Assembly (NCBI RefSeq): GCF_003432485.1
Contig: NZ_QVNQ01000005.1
Location: 62,001-126,000, forward strand
Direction: 5' to 3'
Source: Actinomadura spongiicola
GTDB lineage: Bacteria; Actinomycetota; Actinomycetes; Streptosporangiales; Streptosporangiaceae
Length of the DNA stretch: 64,000 nucleotides
Numbering within the stretch: the stretch's first letter is position 1; each line of letters starts with the position of its first letter. Position numbers and translations under genes: made by a program. The notes beneath the pieces were generated by a model. The model did not search any database, was not told the origin of the DNA, and saw nothing but the letters and a program-made list of their open reading frames with translations. Below are positions 42,442 through 49,799 of the stretch, in pieces.

Positions 42442-43385
42442 CCTTCCTGTCACCCGAACGCCTCTGGCTCCTCGGCGTACTGCCCCTCCTCGCCGCCCTC
42501 TACGTCCTGCTCCAACTACGCCGCGGCCGGCACGCCGTCCGCTTCACCAACCTCGCCCTGCTCTCCCAGGTCGCCCCCCGCCGCCCCGGCTGGCGCCGCC
42601 ACCTCGCCGCCGCCCTCTTCCTCGTCATGATGACCCTCATGATGATCGGATTCGCGCGCCCCGCCGACTCCGTCAAGGTCCCCCGCGACCGCGCCACCAT
42701 CCTCGTCGCCATCGACGTCTCCCTGTCGATGATGGCCAGAGACGTCCCACCCAGCCGCTTCGACGCCGCCAAGGCCGCCGCCAAGAAGTTCATCGACGAC
42801 CTTCCCGCCCGCTTCAACGTCGGCGTCGTCGCCTTCGCCGGCAGCGCCAACCTCATCGCCGCGCCCTCCACCGACCGCGCCACCGCCATCGCCTCCATCG
42901 ACCAGCTCGTCATGGCCAAACGCACCGCCATCGGCGAAGCCGTCTTCACCGGCCTCCAAGCCGTCCGATCCTTCGACGCCGAAGCCTCCCAGGACCCGCC
43001 ACCCGCCCACATCGTCCTGCTGTCCGACGGCGACAACACCACCGGACGCTCCGTCCAGGAGGCCATCGACGCCAGCCGCGCCGCCCACGTCCCGGTCTCC
43101 ACCATCGCGTTCGGCACCCCCTACGGCACCGTCGACATCGAAGGCGAGACCACCAGCGTCTCGGTCAACAAGGAGACCCTGCGCAGCCTCGCCGAGAGCA
43201 CCGAGGGCAAGGCCTACGAGGCCGCCGACTCCGACGAGCTCCGCGACGTCTACGGCAACATCGGCACCAGCCTCGGCTTCAAGATCGAGCACCGCGACGT
43301 CGCCGCCCGCTACACCGGCGTCGCGCTGCTGTTCGCGCTCGCCGCCGCCGGCGCCTCCCTGGCCTGGTTCTCCCGCCTGCCCTGA
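42438..43385 (+). CDS. VWA domain membrane protein
   Basis: 315 residues. Two N-terminal helices (LWLLGVLPLLAALYVLLQL and HLAAALFLVMMTLMMIGFA), a von Willebrand A domain (about 85-285) with MIDAS motif VAIDVSLSMMARDV, Thr in the AIGEAVFTGL loop and LLSDGDNTTG, and a C-terminal helix. BatA-like. Third gene of the MoxR operon; the VWA domain is the likely client or scaffold outside or at the membrane. Confidence 0.93.
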   Translation: MTFLSPERLWLLGVLPLLAALYVLLQLRRGRHAVRFTNLALLSQVAPRRPGWRRHLAAALFLVMMTLMMIGFARPADSVKVPRDRATILVAIDVSLSMMARDVPPSRFDAAKAAAKKFIDDLPARFNVGVVAFAGSANLIAAPSTDRATAIASIDQLVMAKRTAIGEAVFTGLQAVRSFDAEASQDPPPAHIVLLSDGDNTTGRSVQEAIDASRAAHVPVSTIAFGTPYGTVDIEGETTSVSVNKETLRSLAESTEGKAYEAADSDELRDVYGNIGTSLGFKIEHRDVAARYTGVALLFALAAAGASLAWFSRLP

Positions 43386-43425
43386 CGGCCCCGCGACCCG
43401 CCGAACGCTGATACGGTCGACCGAC

Positions 43426-44040
43426 GTGGGGGAACACTACTTCGCCGCACGGCCGGACGCGGCGTCCAACCGCCGCACCGTCGACCTCGTCCTGCCCGAC
43501 CTGCACCTGCGGCTCGACACCGACAGCGGCGTGTTCTCCCCCGACCGCATCGACCCCGGCACCCGCATCCTGCTGGAAACCGTCCCCGCGCCGCCCCAGC
43601 ACGGCGACCTCCTCGACCTCGGCTGCGGATACGGCCCCATCGCCCTCACTCTCGGGAAGCGTTCCCCTCAGGCGAGTATTTGGGGTGTGGATGTTAATCA
43701 GCGAGCCTTGGAACTCGCTGAGGATAATGCTCACGCCGCCGGCCTTGACAATGTAAGGTTCAGCTTGATCGACGACCTCGACCCCGACCTGCGCTTCGCC
43801 GCGATCTGGTCCAACCCGCCGATCCGCATCGGCAAGAACGCCCTCCACGAGCTCCTGCTCACCTGGCTCGGCCGCCTCACCCCCACGGGCCTCGCCCACC
43901 TCGTCGTCCAGAAGCACCTCGGCTCCGACTCCCTGCAACGCTGGCTGAACGACCAGGGCCACCCCACCGAGCGGATCGCGTCCCGATCCGCCTACCGCGT
44001 CCTGCGCGTCGCGCCCCGCGTCGAAGGCGGCACCCGATGA
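43426..44040 (+). CDS. Class I SAM methyltransferase (RsmC-like), with an internal low-GC patch
   Basis: 204 residues. EHYFAARPDAASNRRTVDL, motif I LLDLGCGYGPIALTLG, VWGVD-type motif II (IWGVDVNQRALELA) and the catalytic NPP in IWSNPPIRIGK match RsmC/RlmG-like N2-guanine rRNA methyltransferases. GTG at 43426 stands 8 bp after TACGGT and lacks a ribosome-binding site, so leaderless translation is likely. Bases ~43648-43770 have codons (GTT, AAT, GCT, TTG, ATT) unlike the rest of the gene. Overlaps trmH by 4 bp. Confidence 0.88.
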   Translation: MGEHYFAARPDAASNRRTVDLVLPDLHLRLDTDSGVFSPDRIDPGTRILLETVPAPPQHGDLLDLGCGYGPIALTLGKRSPQASIWGVDVNQRALELAEDNAHAAGLDNVRFSLIDDLDPDLRFAAIWSNPPIRIGKNALHELLLTWLGRLTPTGLAHLVVQKHLGSDSLQRWLNDQGHPTERIASRSAYRVLRVAPRVEGGTR

Positions 44041-44600
44041 GCGACCCGCACCGCCCGCACCCTCCCGCGCAGGGACGCAGGCAACTGCGCGGCACCGACG
44101 TCAAGCGCCTCAACCGCGACTGGCGGCGCCGCACCGACGCCCGCCTCCACCTGCTGGTGGAATCGGTCACCCAGCCGTTCAACATCGGCTCCATCATCCG
44201 CAGCGCCGCCGCGTTCGGCGTCGAACGCCTCTGGCTCGCCGGAAACGCCACACCCCCCACCCACAAGAGCGTCGACAAGACCGCGCTCGGCACGACCCGC
44301 CTCGTCCCCTGGGAACACGCCGGCGGGGCCGCGGACGCCGCCGCGGCCGTCCGCAAGGAAGGCCTGCGGCTGGTCGCCGTCGAACTCACCGCCGACGCCG
44401 TCCCCCTCCACGAGGCGCCCCTGGACGGCGACGTCTGCCTCGCCGTCGGCGGCGAGGACCACGGCTGCTCCCCCGCCCTGCTCGCCGCCGCCGACGCCGT
44501 CGCCTACATCCCCCAGATCGGACGCGTCGGCTCCCTCAACGTCGCCGTCGCCGCCGCCATCGCCCTCGCCGAGGCCCGCCGGCGCGACTGGACCACCTGA
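44037..44600 (+). CDS. TrmH family RNA 2'-O-methyltransferase (SpoU)
   Basis: 187 residues of the SPOUT knot family: LLVESVTQPFNIGSIIRSAAAFG (motif 1), LAVGGEDHGCSP (motif 2) and YIPQIGRVGSLNVAVAAAIAL (motif 3). The first ~35 residues are basic and may bind RNA. ATG overlaps the methyltransferase stop, so both RNA-modification genes are coexpressed. The exact RNA target is not visible. Confidence 0.93.
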   Translation: MSDPHRPHPPAQGRRQLRGTDVKRLNRDWRRRTDARLHLLVESVTQPFNIGSIIRSAAAFGVERLWLAGNATPPTHKSVDKTALGTTRLVPWEHAGGAADAAAAVRKEGLRLVAVELTADAVPLHEAPLDGDVCLAVGGEDHGCSPALLAAADAVAYIPQIGRVGSLNVAVAAAIALAEARRRDWTT

Positions 44601-44638
44601 CCGTCCCGACACCCTGTGCGGGAAATCAGACGGGACGG
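44601..44638. terminator. Possible short hairpin between convergent genes
   Basis: CCGTCCCG (44601-44608) and CGGGACGG (44631-44638) could pair across 22 bp. The right arm lies within the last codons of the minus-strand regulator gene. Weak evidence. Confidence 0.3.
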
Positions 44639-45210
44639 AAACGAGCCTTGATGTGAACGCGTTCACCCTGCGGCCCCAGGATGCTCAAGAACTCCACCGG
44701 CTCCGCGTCGGCATTGCCGAACCAGTGCGGGAGGTGAGTGTCGAACTCGGCGACCTCACCGGCGCTGAGGACGAAGTCCTGGTCACCGAGCACCAGGCGC
44801 AATCGCCCATTGAGGACGTACAGCCAGTGATACCCCTCATGTGACCGGGGATCGGGCTCACGATCGATCGGGCCCGCCGGAAGGATCTGCTTGTACGCCT
44901 GCAACCCGCCGGGCTTGCGGGTCAACGGAATGACGGTCATGCCCTCGTGGGTGAACGGCCGGAGAAACACCCGGGGATCGACGCGGGCGGGCGCGCCGAC
45001 GAGTTCGTCGAGCGGCATCCCGTACGCCTTCGCCAGGGGCAACAGCAGATCCAGGCCCGGCTTGCGCTGCCCGGACTCCAGCCGGGAGAGGGTGCTGATC
45101 GGAATACCGGTGGTCTCCGACAGGGCGGTCAGGGTGGCTCCGCGGCGGCGACGCAACGCACGCAACCGGGGTCCGACCGCGGCCACCACGGCATCGAACT
45201 CCTCGCTCAT
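44626..45210 (-). CDS. XRE-cupin transcriptional regulator
   Basis: 194 residues. HTH_3 domain at about 12-66 (RLRALRRRRGATLTALSETT, GIPISTLSRLESGQRKPGLD), then a cupin barrel (~105-185: EGYHWLYVLNGRLRLVLGD, AGEVAEFDTHLPHWFGN). Members sense small molecules through the cupin. ATG at 45210. Divergent from the methyltransferase gene at 45305; a CTTTGC/GCAAAG dyad in the gap is its likely site. Confidence 0.93.
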   Translation of the reverse strand: MSEEFDAVVAAVGPRLRALRRRRGATLTALSETTGIPISTLSRLESGQRKPGLDLLLPLAKAYGMPLDELVGAPARVDPRVFLRPFTHEGMTVIPLTRKPGGLQAYKQILPAGPIDREPDPRSHEGYHWLYVLNGRLRLVLGDQDFVLSAGEVAEFDTHLPHWFGNADAEPVEFLSILGPQGERVHIKARFRPV

Positions 45211-45229
45211 ACAGGCCACTGTGCCCACG

Positions 45230-45257
45230 CTTTGCACTTCTCGCAAAGAACTTTGCC
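45230..45257. promoter_or_regulatory. CTTTGC/GCAAAG operator in the XRE-cupin/methyltransferase gap
   Basis: CTTTGC-N7-GCAAAG (45230-45248) is a perfect interrupted palindrome, followed by another CTTTGC half-site at 45251-45256. It lies between two divergent starts. Confidence 0.65.
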
Positions 45258-45304
45258 AACCCGTCGAGGAAGGAGCAGGGTCGCCGGCGGAGGTGGTCAC
45301 CACC

Positions 45305-45952
45305 ATGGACCGGAAAGTGGACGGGCAAATGGACAGACAAAAGGTCGCTCGGTTCTGGGAAGAGCGGTATTCCGGCCGCGCCCGAGTCTTCAGCGGCGCG
45401 CCCAACGCGGTGCTCGTCACCGAGATCACCGACCTGCCGCCGGGTCAGGCCCTCGACGTGGGATGCGGTGAGGGCGCCGACGCGCTCTGGCTGGCCCGCC
45501 ACGGCTGGCAGGTCACCGCCGTCGACATCTCCCTGACCGCCCTGCGACGCGCCGCCGCCACGGCCGGGGACGTCGCCGGCCGGGTGGCCTGGGCGCGGGC
45601 CGACCTGACCGTCACGCCACCCCCTTCCGCCGCGTTCGACCTGGTGTCCGTCCAGTACTTCCCCCTGGCCCACCAGCCCGGCCACACCGCGCTGCGCGGC
45701 CTGCTGGGCGCCGTCGCACCCGGCGGCACCCTCCTCGTCGTCGGCCACGACCTCGCCGGCCTCCCCCCGCGCGACGACAACGGCGTCGATTACGGCGACT
45801 ACTACCAGCCCGGCGACATCGCCGAACTCCTCGACCAGAACTGGACCGTCCTGATCAACGAAACCCGCCGACGGACCACCCCCGCCCCCGCGGGCACACA
45901 CCACACCCACGACACGATCTTGCGAGCCCGACGGCCGCCGACCGGACGGTGA
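45305..45952 (+). CDS. Class I SAM methyltransferase, TehB/thiopurine-like
   Basis: 215 residues. FWEERYSGRARVFSGAPNAVLV, motif I ALDVGCGEGADALWLARHGW, VTAVDISLTALRRA and LVSVQYFPLAHQPGH. Same subfamily as the gene at 46903, which shares AVLV-x9-PG-x-ALD and GEGADA-x-WLARHGW. ATG at 45305 or 45329 could start it. Probably the target of the divergent XRE-cupin regulator. Small-molecule methylation (tellurite, thiol or similar) is likely for the group. Confidence 0.88.
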   Translation: MDRKVDGQMDRQKVARFWEERYSGRARVFSGAPNAVLVTEITDLPPGQALDVGCGEGADALWLARHGWQVTAVDISLTALRRAAATAGDVAGRVAWARADLTVTPPPSAAFDLVSVQYFPLAHQPGHTALRGLLGAVAPGGTLLVVGHDLAGLPPRDDNGVDYGDYYQPGDIAELLDQNWTVLINETRRRTTPAPAGTHHTHDTILRARRPPTGR

Positions 45953-46036
45953 ACGCCGAACCCAGGCGAACAACGACTCCACCTGCCCCGATATCGTCCA
46001 CATGGCCTCGCCATCAACAGAATCGGAGCCCAGACC

Positions 46037-46246
46037 ATGACCGCATCGGCCAAAGGCAACCCCGCCAGCTACTTCCCCGCGATCGAGGCCAAGTACGGCC
46101 GCCCCGTCCAGGAATGGATCGACCTCATCAACGCCTCACCCTTGACCAAGCACATGGAGATCGTCGGCTGGCTCAAGACCGAGCACGGCCTCGGGCACGG
46201 CCACGCCAACGCTCTGGTCGCCCACACGCTCGCCGGCAGGAAGTAG
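46037..46246 (+). CDS. DUF4287 domain protein
   Basis: 69 residues: NPASYFPAIEAKYGRPVQEW then LTKHMEIVGWLKTEHGLGHG and HANALVAHTL, the complete DUF4287 domain. Small soluble helical protein of unknown role; common next to regulators and DUF5655 genes. ATG preceded by CGGAG. Confidence 0.9.
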   Translation: MTASAKGNPASYFPAIEAKYGRPVQEWIDLINASPLTKHMEIVGWLKTEHGLGHGHANALVAHTLAGRK

Positions 46247-46269
46247 ACCGCCGGTCCCCGCGAGGCCGC

Positions 46270-46516
46270 CGCCCTGGAACAGGCGCCATGCGCGGTAGTG
46301 GTCGAGGAACATCGCCACGCCCCCGGTGATGAGGCGATCGGCGGTCTCCTCGTCGATGGGCGTGCCGTAGGTGGCGCGGATGAGGTGGGGATAAAGGGCC
46401 AGCGAGGAGAACTGAATGATCGCCAGGTCGATGCCCGGGACAGCCAGGACGCCCCGGTCGATCTGGCGTCGCAGTACTTCCGACACCGAAAAGAGCACCC
46501 CATGCTTGGAGATCAT
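46270..46516 (-). pseudogene. C-terminal fragment of a TetR family regulator
   Basis: The minus strand reads SEVLRRQIDRGVLAVPGIDL, AIIQFSSLALYPHLIRATYG and TADRLITGGVAMFLDHYRAW, the last two helices of a TetR ligand domain. The HTH and the first half are absent; upstream DNA is the start of the divergent SnoaL-like remnant. A deletion has removed the 5' part. Confidence 0.7.
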
Positions 46517-46806
46517 CCAGACGTGCACACGCATGGCCTGGCGCGCCGACCAGCGCGAGTGGGACCGGCTCGAGGCCGTGTTCGCCGACAAGGTCACACT
46601 CGACTCACACCAGCCTGAACGGCGGTGAGCCCGCCGTGCTGACCCCACGCCAGATCATCGAAGCGTGGTCGGCCACCCTCGGCGGCACCTACCGCTTTGA
46701 CCTCGCCCATACCACCGCCGGATGGCGGATCACCAGCGTCGTCATGACCGCCACCTGGGCCGACGGAAACCAGAACCTTCCCGCCCTCGCCGCGGCCCGT
46801 AGCTGA
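46505..46806 (+). pseudogene. SnoaL/NTF2-like gene, frameshifted and internally deleted
   Basis: Frame one gives EIIQTCTRMAWRADQREWDR and LEAVFADKVTLD, then runs to a stop at 46626-46628. Dropping one C in GACTCACACC restores the family sequence YTSLNGGEPAVLTPRQIIEA and WSATLGG, which is joined directly to TYRFDLAHTTAGWRITSVVM; about 40 residues usual in the family are missing at GGCGGCACC. Ends at TGA 46804-46806. Confidence 0.75.
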
Positions 46807-46902
46807 GACAGGGCCGCCGCTCGGCGAAGGCGCCGTCGCCCTGATTGCGGAAACGGCAACAGGGTTCGCGGGCCGTCCCGGTGCGGGTCCACCATCGGGG
46901 GC

Positions 46903-47538
46903 ATGGACGACACCACCACCGGCCAGGAGTACTGGGACGCCCGCTACGGCGAGCACGACCACCTCTGGAGCGGCGAACCCAACGCCGTCCTCGTCCGGGA
47001 GGTCACCGGGCTGGAACCCGGCAACGCCCTGGACCTCGGCTGCGGCGAGGGCGCCGACGCGATCTGGCTCGCGCGGCACGGCTGGCGCGTCACCGCCGCC
47101 GACATCTCACGCGTGGCCCTCGACCGCGCCGCCCACCACGCCGCCACCGCGGGCGTCGCCGACCGCGTCGACTTCCAGCGCCACGACCTCGCCGCGTCCT
47201 TCCCCGAAGGCACCTACGACCTGGTCTGCACCGCGTTCCTGCACTCCCCGGGGGAGGACATGCCCCGCGCGGCCATCCTGCGCGCCGCCGCCGACGCCGT
47301 CGCACCCGGCGGCATCCTGCTCATCGCCGGCCACGCCGGTCCCCCACCCTGGGACCCGGACGCCCACCCGCACGCGCACCTACCCACCGCCGATGAGGTC
47401 CTGGCCTCGCTACGGCTGCCGGACGGCGCCTGGGACGTGCTGCTCAGCGGCGAGCACGAACGCCTCCAGACCGCCCCCGACGGACGCGCCATGACCCGCA
47501 CCGACAACCTCCTCAAGATCCGGCGACGCCGGACCTGA
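46903..47538 (+). CDS. Class I SAM methyltransferase, paralogue of 45305
   Basis: 211 residues. EYWDARYGEHDHLWSGEPNAVLV, motif I ALDLGCGEGADAIWLARHGW, VTAADISRVALDRA and FLHSPGEDMPRAAIL. Diverged paralogue of the gene at 45305-45952: similar N-terminal 85 residues, different C-terminal lid. ATG at 46903. A single gene; the substrate is probably a small molecule. Confidence 0.88.
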   Translation: MDDTTTGQEYWDARYGEHDHLWSGEPNAVLVREVTGLEPGNALDLGCGEGADAIWLARHGWRVTAADISRVALDRAAHHAATAGVADRVDFQRHDLAASFPEGTYDLVCTAFLHSPGEDMPRAAILRAAADAVAPGGILLIAGHAGPPPWDPDAHPHAHLPTADEVLASLRLPDGAWDVLLSGEHERLQTAPDGRAMTRTDNLLKIRRRRT

Positions 47539-47556
47539 CGGCGGCACCGGACGACG

Positions 47557-47778
47557 TCAACGGCGGGCGGTCCGCTCCATCAGCGCGGCGAACTCCGGCA
47601 AGGAGATCTTGCCGTCCCCGTTGGCGTCGGCGGCCACGACCACCTCCACGGCACGAGTGTCGGTGATGTCCTGCCCGAGCCTGCTCATCAGGTTCTTCAA
47701 CTCGGCCGTCGAGATGTACCCGTCGCCGTCCACGTCCACCAACTCGAACGTCGCCCGGTACTCGTCCACATTCGCCAT
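47557..47778 (-). CDS. EF-hand calcium-binding protein (calsymin/calerythrin-like)
   Basis: 73 residues with two complete EF-hands: loop DVDGDGYISTAE (residues ~13-24) and loop DANGDGKISLPE (~51-62), each with Asp at 1, 3 and 5 and Glu at 12. Cytoplasmic calcium buffer or sensor. ATG at 47778 has GGGAAG upstream; a longer in-frame start at 47826 adds unrelated residues. Divergent from the GDPD gene with a palindrome between them. Confidence 0.93.
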   Translation of the reverse strand: MANVDEYRATFELVDVDGDGYISTAELKNLMSRLGQDITDTRAVEVVVAADANGDGKISLPEFAALMERTARR

Positions 47779-47840
47779 CGGCTCGCTTCCCTCGTTGATC
47801 GATTGCCGCGCCGACCGTAGCAGCAAGCCTTCACCAGCCC

Positions 47841-47865
47841 CATGCCTTTACATAGTAAGGTCATG
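47841..47865. promoter_or_regulatory. Imperfect palindrome in the EF-hand/GDPD divergent gap
   Basis: CATGCCTTTAC and GTAAGGTCATG form two arms matching at 9 of 11 positions around a 3-bp centre. It is an AT-rich spot between divergent genes. A CATAAT -10 lies at 47896-47901, 7 bp before the GDPD start. Confidence 0.6.
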
Positions 47866-47908
47866 CTTGGTCGAGAGGCCCGACCCGAGGTCCGTCATAA
47901 TCGGACGG

Positions 47909-48715
47909 GTGCGCGGCTCGTACGAATTCCTCGACCACCCCGGCCCGATCCCCTTCGCCCACCGCGGGGGCGCCGGCGGGGCGCCCGAGAACTCCATGGC
48001 CGCGTTCCAGCGGGCCGTCGACCTCGGCTACCGCTACCTGGAGACCGACGCCCACGCCACGGCCGACGGCGTCGTCGTGGCCTTCCACGACCGCACCCTG
48101 GACCGCGTCACCGACCGCGCCGGGACCATCGCCCGGATGCCCTACGCGCAGGTCGCCAAGGCCCGCATCGGCGGGACCGAGCCCATCCCCCGGCTGGAGG
48201 AGCTGCTCACGTCCTTCCCGGACGCCCGCGTCAACATCGACCTCAAGGACGCGCCGGTCATCGGCCCCCTCGCCGCCGCGCTGCACCGCGCCAAGGCCTG
48301 GAACCGGGTGTGCATCACCTCGTTCTCCACGCGCCGGCTGGCCCAGATGCGCGCCCGGCTCCCCCTGTTCACCGGCCACGACGTGTGCACCGCGCTCGGC
48401 CCCCGCGGCGTGATGGCCCTGCGCGCCAAGTCCTACGGCGGCCCCACCGCCAAGCTCATCCGGCTGGCCGCCACCGGCGTCGCCTGCGCCCAGGTCCCCT
48501 ACGGCCTCGGGCCCCTCCCGTTCGTCACCGACGCGTTCATCGCCCGCGCCCACGAACTGGGCCTGCGGGTCCACGCCTGGACGGTCAACGACCGCGCCGC
48601 CATGGAACGCCTCCTCGACCTCGGCGTGGACGGCATCATGACCGACGACCTCCTCACCCTCCGCGACGTCATGGACGCACGCGGCCTGTGGGACCACCCC
48701 ACCGCCACCACCTGA
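47909..48715 (+). CDS. Glycerophosphodiester phosphodiesterase
   Basis: 268 residues. FAHRGGAGGAPENSMAAFQRA and YLETDAHATADGVVVAFHD carry the catalytic His pair and metal-binding Glu/Asp of GDPD; GLRVHAWTVND and DGIMTDDL close the TIM barrel. No signal peptide, so an intracellular UgpQ-type enzyme releasing glycerol 3-phosphate from deacylated phospholipid. GTG at 47909 is probably leaderless (CATAAT 7 bp upstream). Confidence 0.93.
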   Translation: MRGSYEFLDHPGPIPFAHRGGAGGAPENSMAAFQRAVDLGYRYLETDAHATADGVVVAFHDRTLDRVTDRAGTIARMPYAQVAKARIGGTEPIPRLEELLTSFPDARVNIDLKDAPVIGPLAAALHRAKAWNRVCITSFSTRRLAQMRARLPLFTGHDVCTALGPRGVMALRAKSYGGPTAKLIRLAATGVACAQVPYGLGPLPFVTDAFIARAHELGLRVHAWTVNDRAAMERLLDLGVDGIMTDDLLTLRDVMDARGLWDHPTATT

Positions 48716-48773
48716 CCTGGCCGCCTGACCTGGCCGCCTGACCGACTCGCCGACGCGGCCCGGTCCGCGGGAC

Positions 48774-49055
48774 TCAGCGGGTGAAACCGGGCGGGCGGTA
48801 CTCGGCCGCGACGCGCATCGGCGACGGCGCGGGCCGCGGGTGCTCCACGGGCGCGGCCGGCTGCGCGGGCTGCGTCAGCTCGACGCGCTGCGACCGGATC
48901 GTCTCCAGGAGCTCCAGATCCTCCGGGCTGACCAGCGCGGCCATCACCCGGCCCCGCCGCGTCAGCTTGACGGGCTCGCCGGTGTAGGCGACCCGGTTCA
49001 CCAGGTCGGCGAACTGGGCGCGTGCTTCGGTTACCGGAACATCCACGTGATTCAT
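48774..49055 (-). CDS. Phd/YefM family antitoxin, orphan
   Basis: 93 residues. The N-terminal DNA-binding part is VDVPVTEARAQFADLVNRVA, then YTGEPVKLTRRGRVMAALVS, typical of Phd/YefM. The C-terminal toxin-binding region is Pro-rich and longer than usual (ELTQPAQPAAPVEHPRPAPS). No RelE, Doc or other toxin gene is adjacent on either side, so it is either orphan or a stand-alone regulator. Tandem TGTAC boxes upstream are likely its binding sites. Confidence 0.88.
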   Translation of the reverse strand: MNHVDVPVTEARAQFADLVNRVAYTGEPVKLTRRGRVMAALVSPEDLELLETIRSQRVELTQPAQPAAPVEHPRPAPSPMRVAAEYRPPGFTR

Positions 49056-49115
49056 CGTATAGCGAAACCCTCCGTCCTCCTCTGGCCTCGATCCGCCACC
49101 ACCACTACGGTCCAA

Positions 49116-49138
49116 TGTACGTAATGTACATTCTGTAC
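49116..49138. promoter_or_regulatory. Three TGTAC boxes with 9-bp spacing between phd and clpP
   Basis: TGTAC starts at 49116, 49125 and 49134, giving AATGTACGT-AATGTACAT-TCTGTACAG. AATGTACATT and CTGTACAG are themselves palindromic. The boxes lie in the only AT-rich part of the divergent gap and overlap candidate -10 elements of both genes. Confidence 0.7.
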
Positions 49139-49154
49139 AGAAAAGGCGGTCGGT

Positions 49155-49799
49155 ATGCGCGGTGAACAGCGGCACTGGGACGGCGGGCGACCGGTGGAGA
49201 CGTTCGTGGGCCGGGCGAGGGTCAGCGTGACCGAGGCGCCGCAACTGGCGCAGGCGCAGCTGTTCGAGCGGCTCCTCGCCCAGCGGATCGTGTTCCTCGG
49301 AACCGAGATCGACGACCAGGTCGCCAACCGGATCAACGGGCAGTTGCTGCTCCTGGCGGCGCAGGACGCGCGGCGCGACATCACGATCTACATCAACTCG
49401 CCCGGCGGCGTCGTGGACGCAGGGATGGCGATCTACGACATGATGCAGTTCGTCCCCAACGACATATCCACCGTCGTGATGGGCATGGCGGCGTCCATGG
49501 GACAGACGCTGCTGTGCGCCGGGACGCGGGGCAAACGGTACGCGCTCCGGCACGCCCGGGTGATGATGCACCAGCCGCACGGCGGGATCGGCGGCACCGC
49601 GTCCGACATCAAGATCCAGGCGGAGCAGTCGCTCTATCTCAAGCGGACCCTGGCGGAGCGGACCGCGTTCCACACCGGGCAGCCGCTGGAACAGATCGAG
49701 GCCGACGGGGACCGGGACGCGTGGTTCACCGCCGAACAGGCCCGCGACTACGGTTTCGTCGACCACGTCGTCGACAGCACCGACCGGGTGGGAACATGA
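49155..49799 (+). CDS. clpP: ATP-dependent Clp protease proteolytic subunit (active type)
   Basis: 214 residues. Catalytic Ser114 in [15 protein letters not shown], His139 in [11 protein letters not shown] and Asp in [31 protein letters not shown] and [15 protein letters not shown] are family hallmarks. The N-terminus is ~25 residues longer than usual and may be processed. ATG at 49155 with GGCGGTCGG upstream. Coupled by ATGA overlap to a second clpP-like gene whose product lacks catalytic residues. Confidence 0.95.
   Translation: MRGEQRHWDGGRPVETFVGRARVSVTEAPQLAQAQLFERLLAQRIVFLGTEIDDQVANRINGQLLLLAAQDARRDITIYINSPGGVVDAGMAIYDMMQFVPNDISTVVMGMAASMGQTLLCAGTRGKRYALRHARVMMHQPHGGIGGTASDIKIQAEQSLYLKRTLAERTAFHTGQPLEQIEADGDRDAWFTAEQARDYGFVDHVVDSTDRVGT

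Noticed and set aside
48774-49055. Complete toxin-antitoxin module
   Set aside because: The neighbouring open frames are GDPD and clpP; no RelE, Doc, Txe or PIN-type toxin was found next to the antitoxin.
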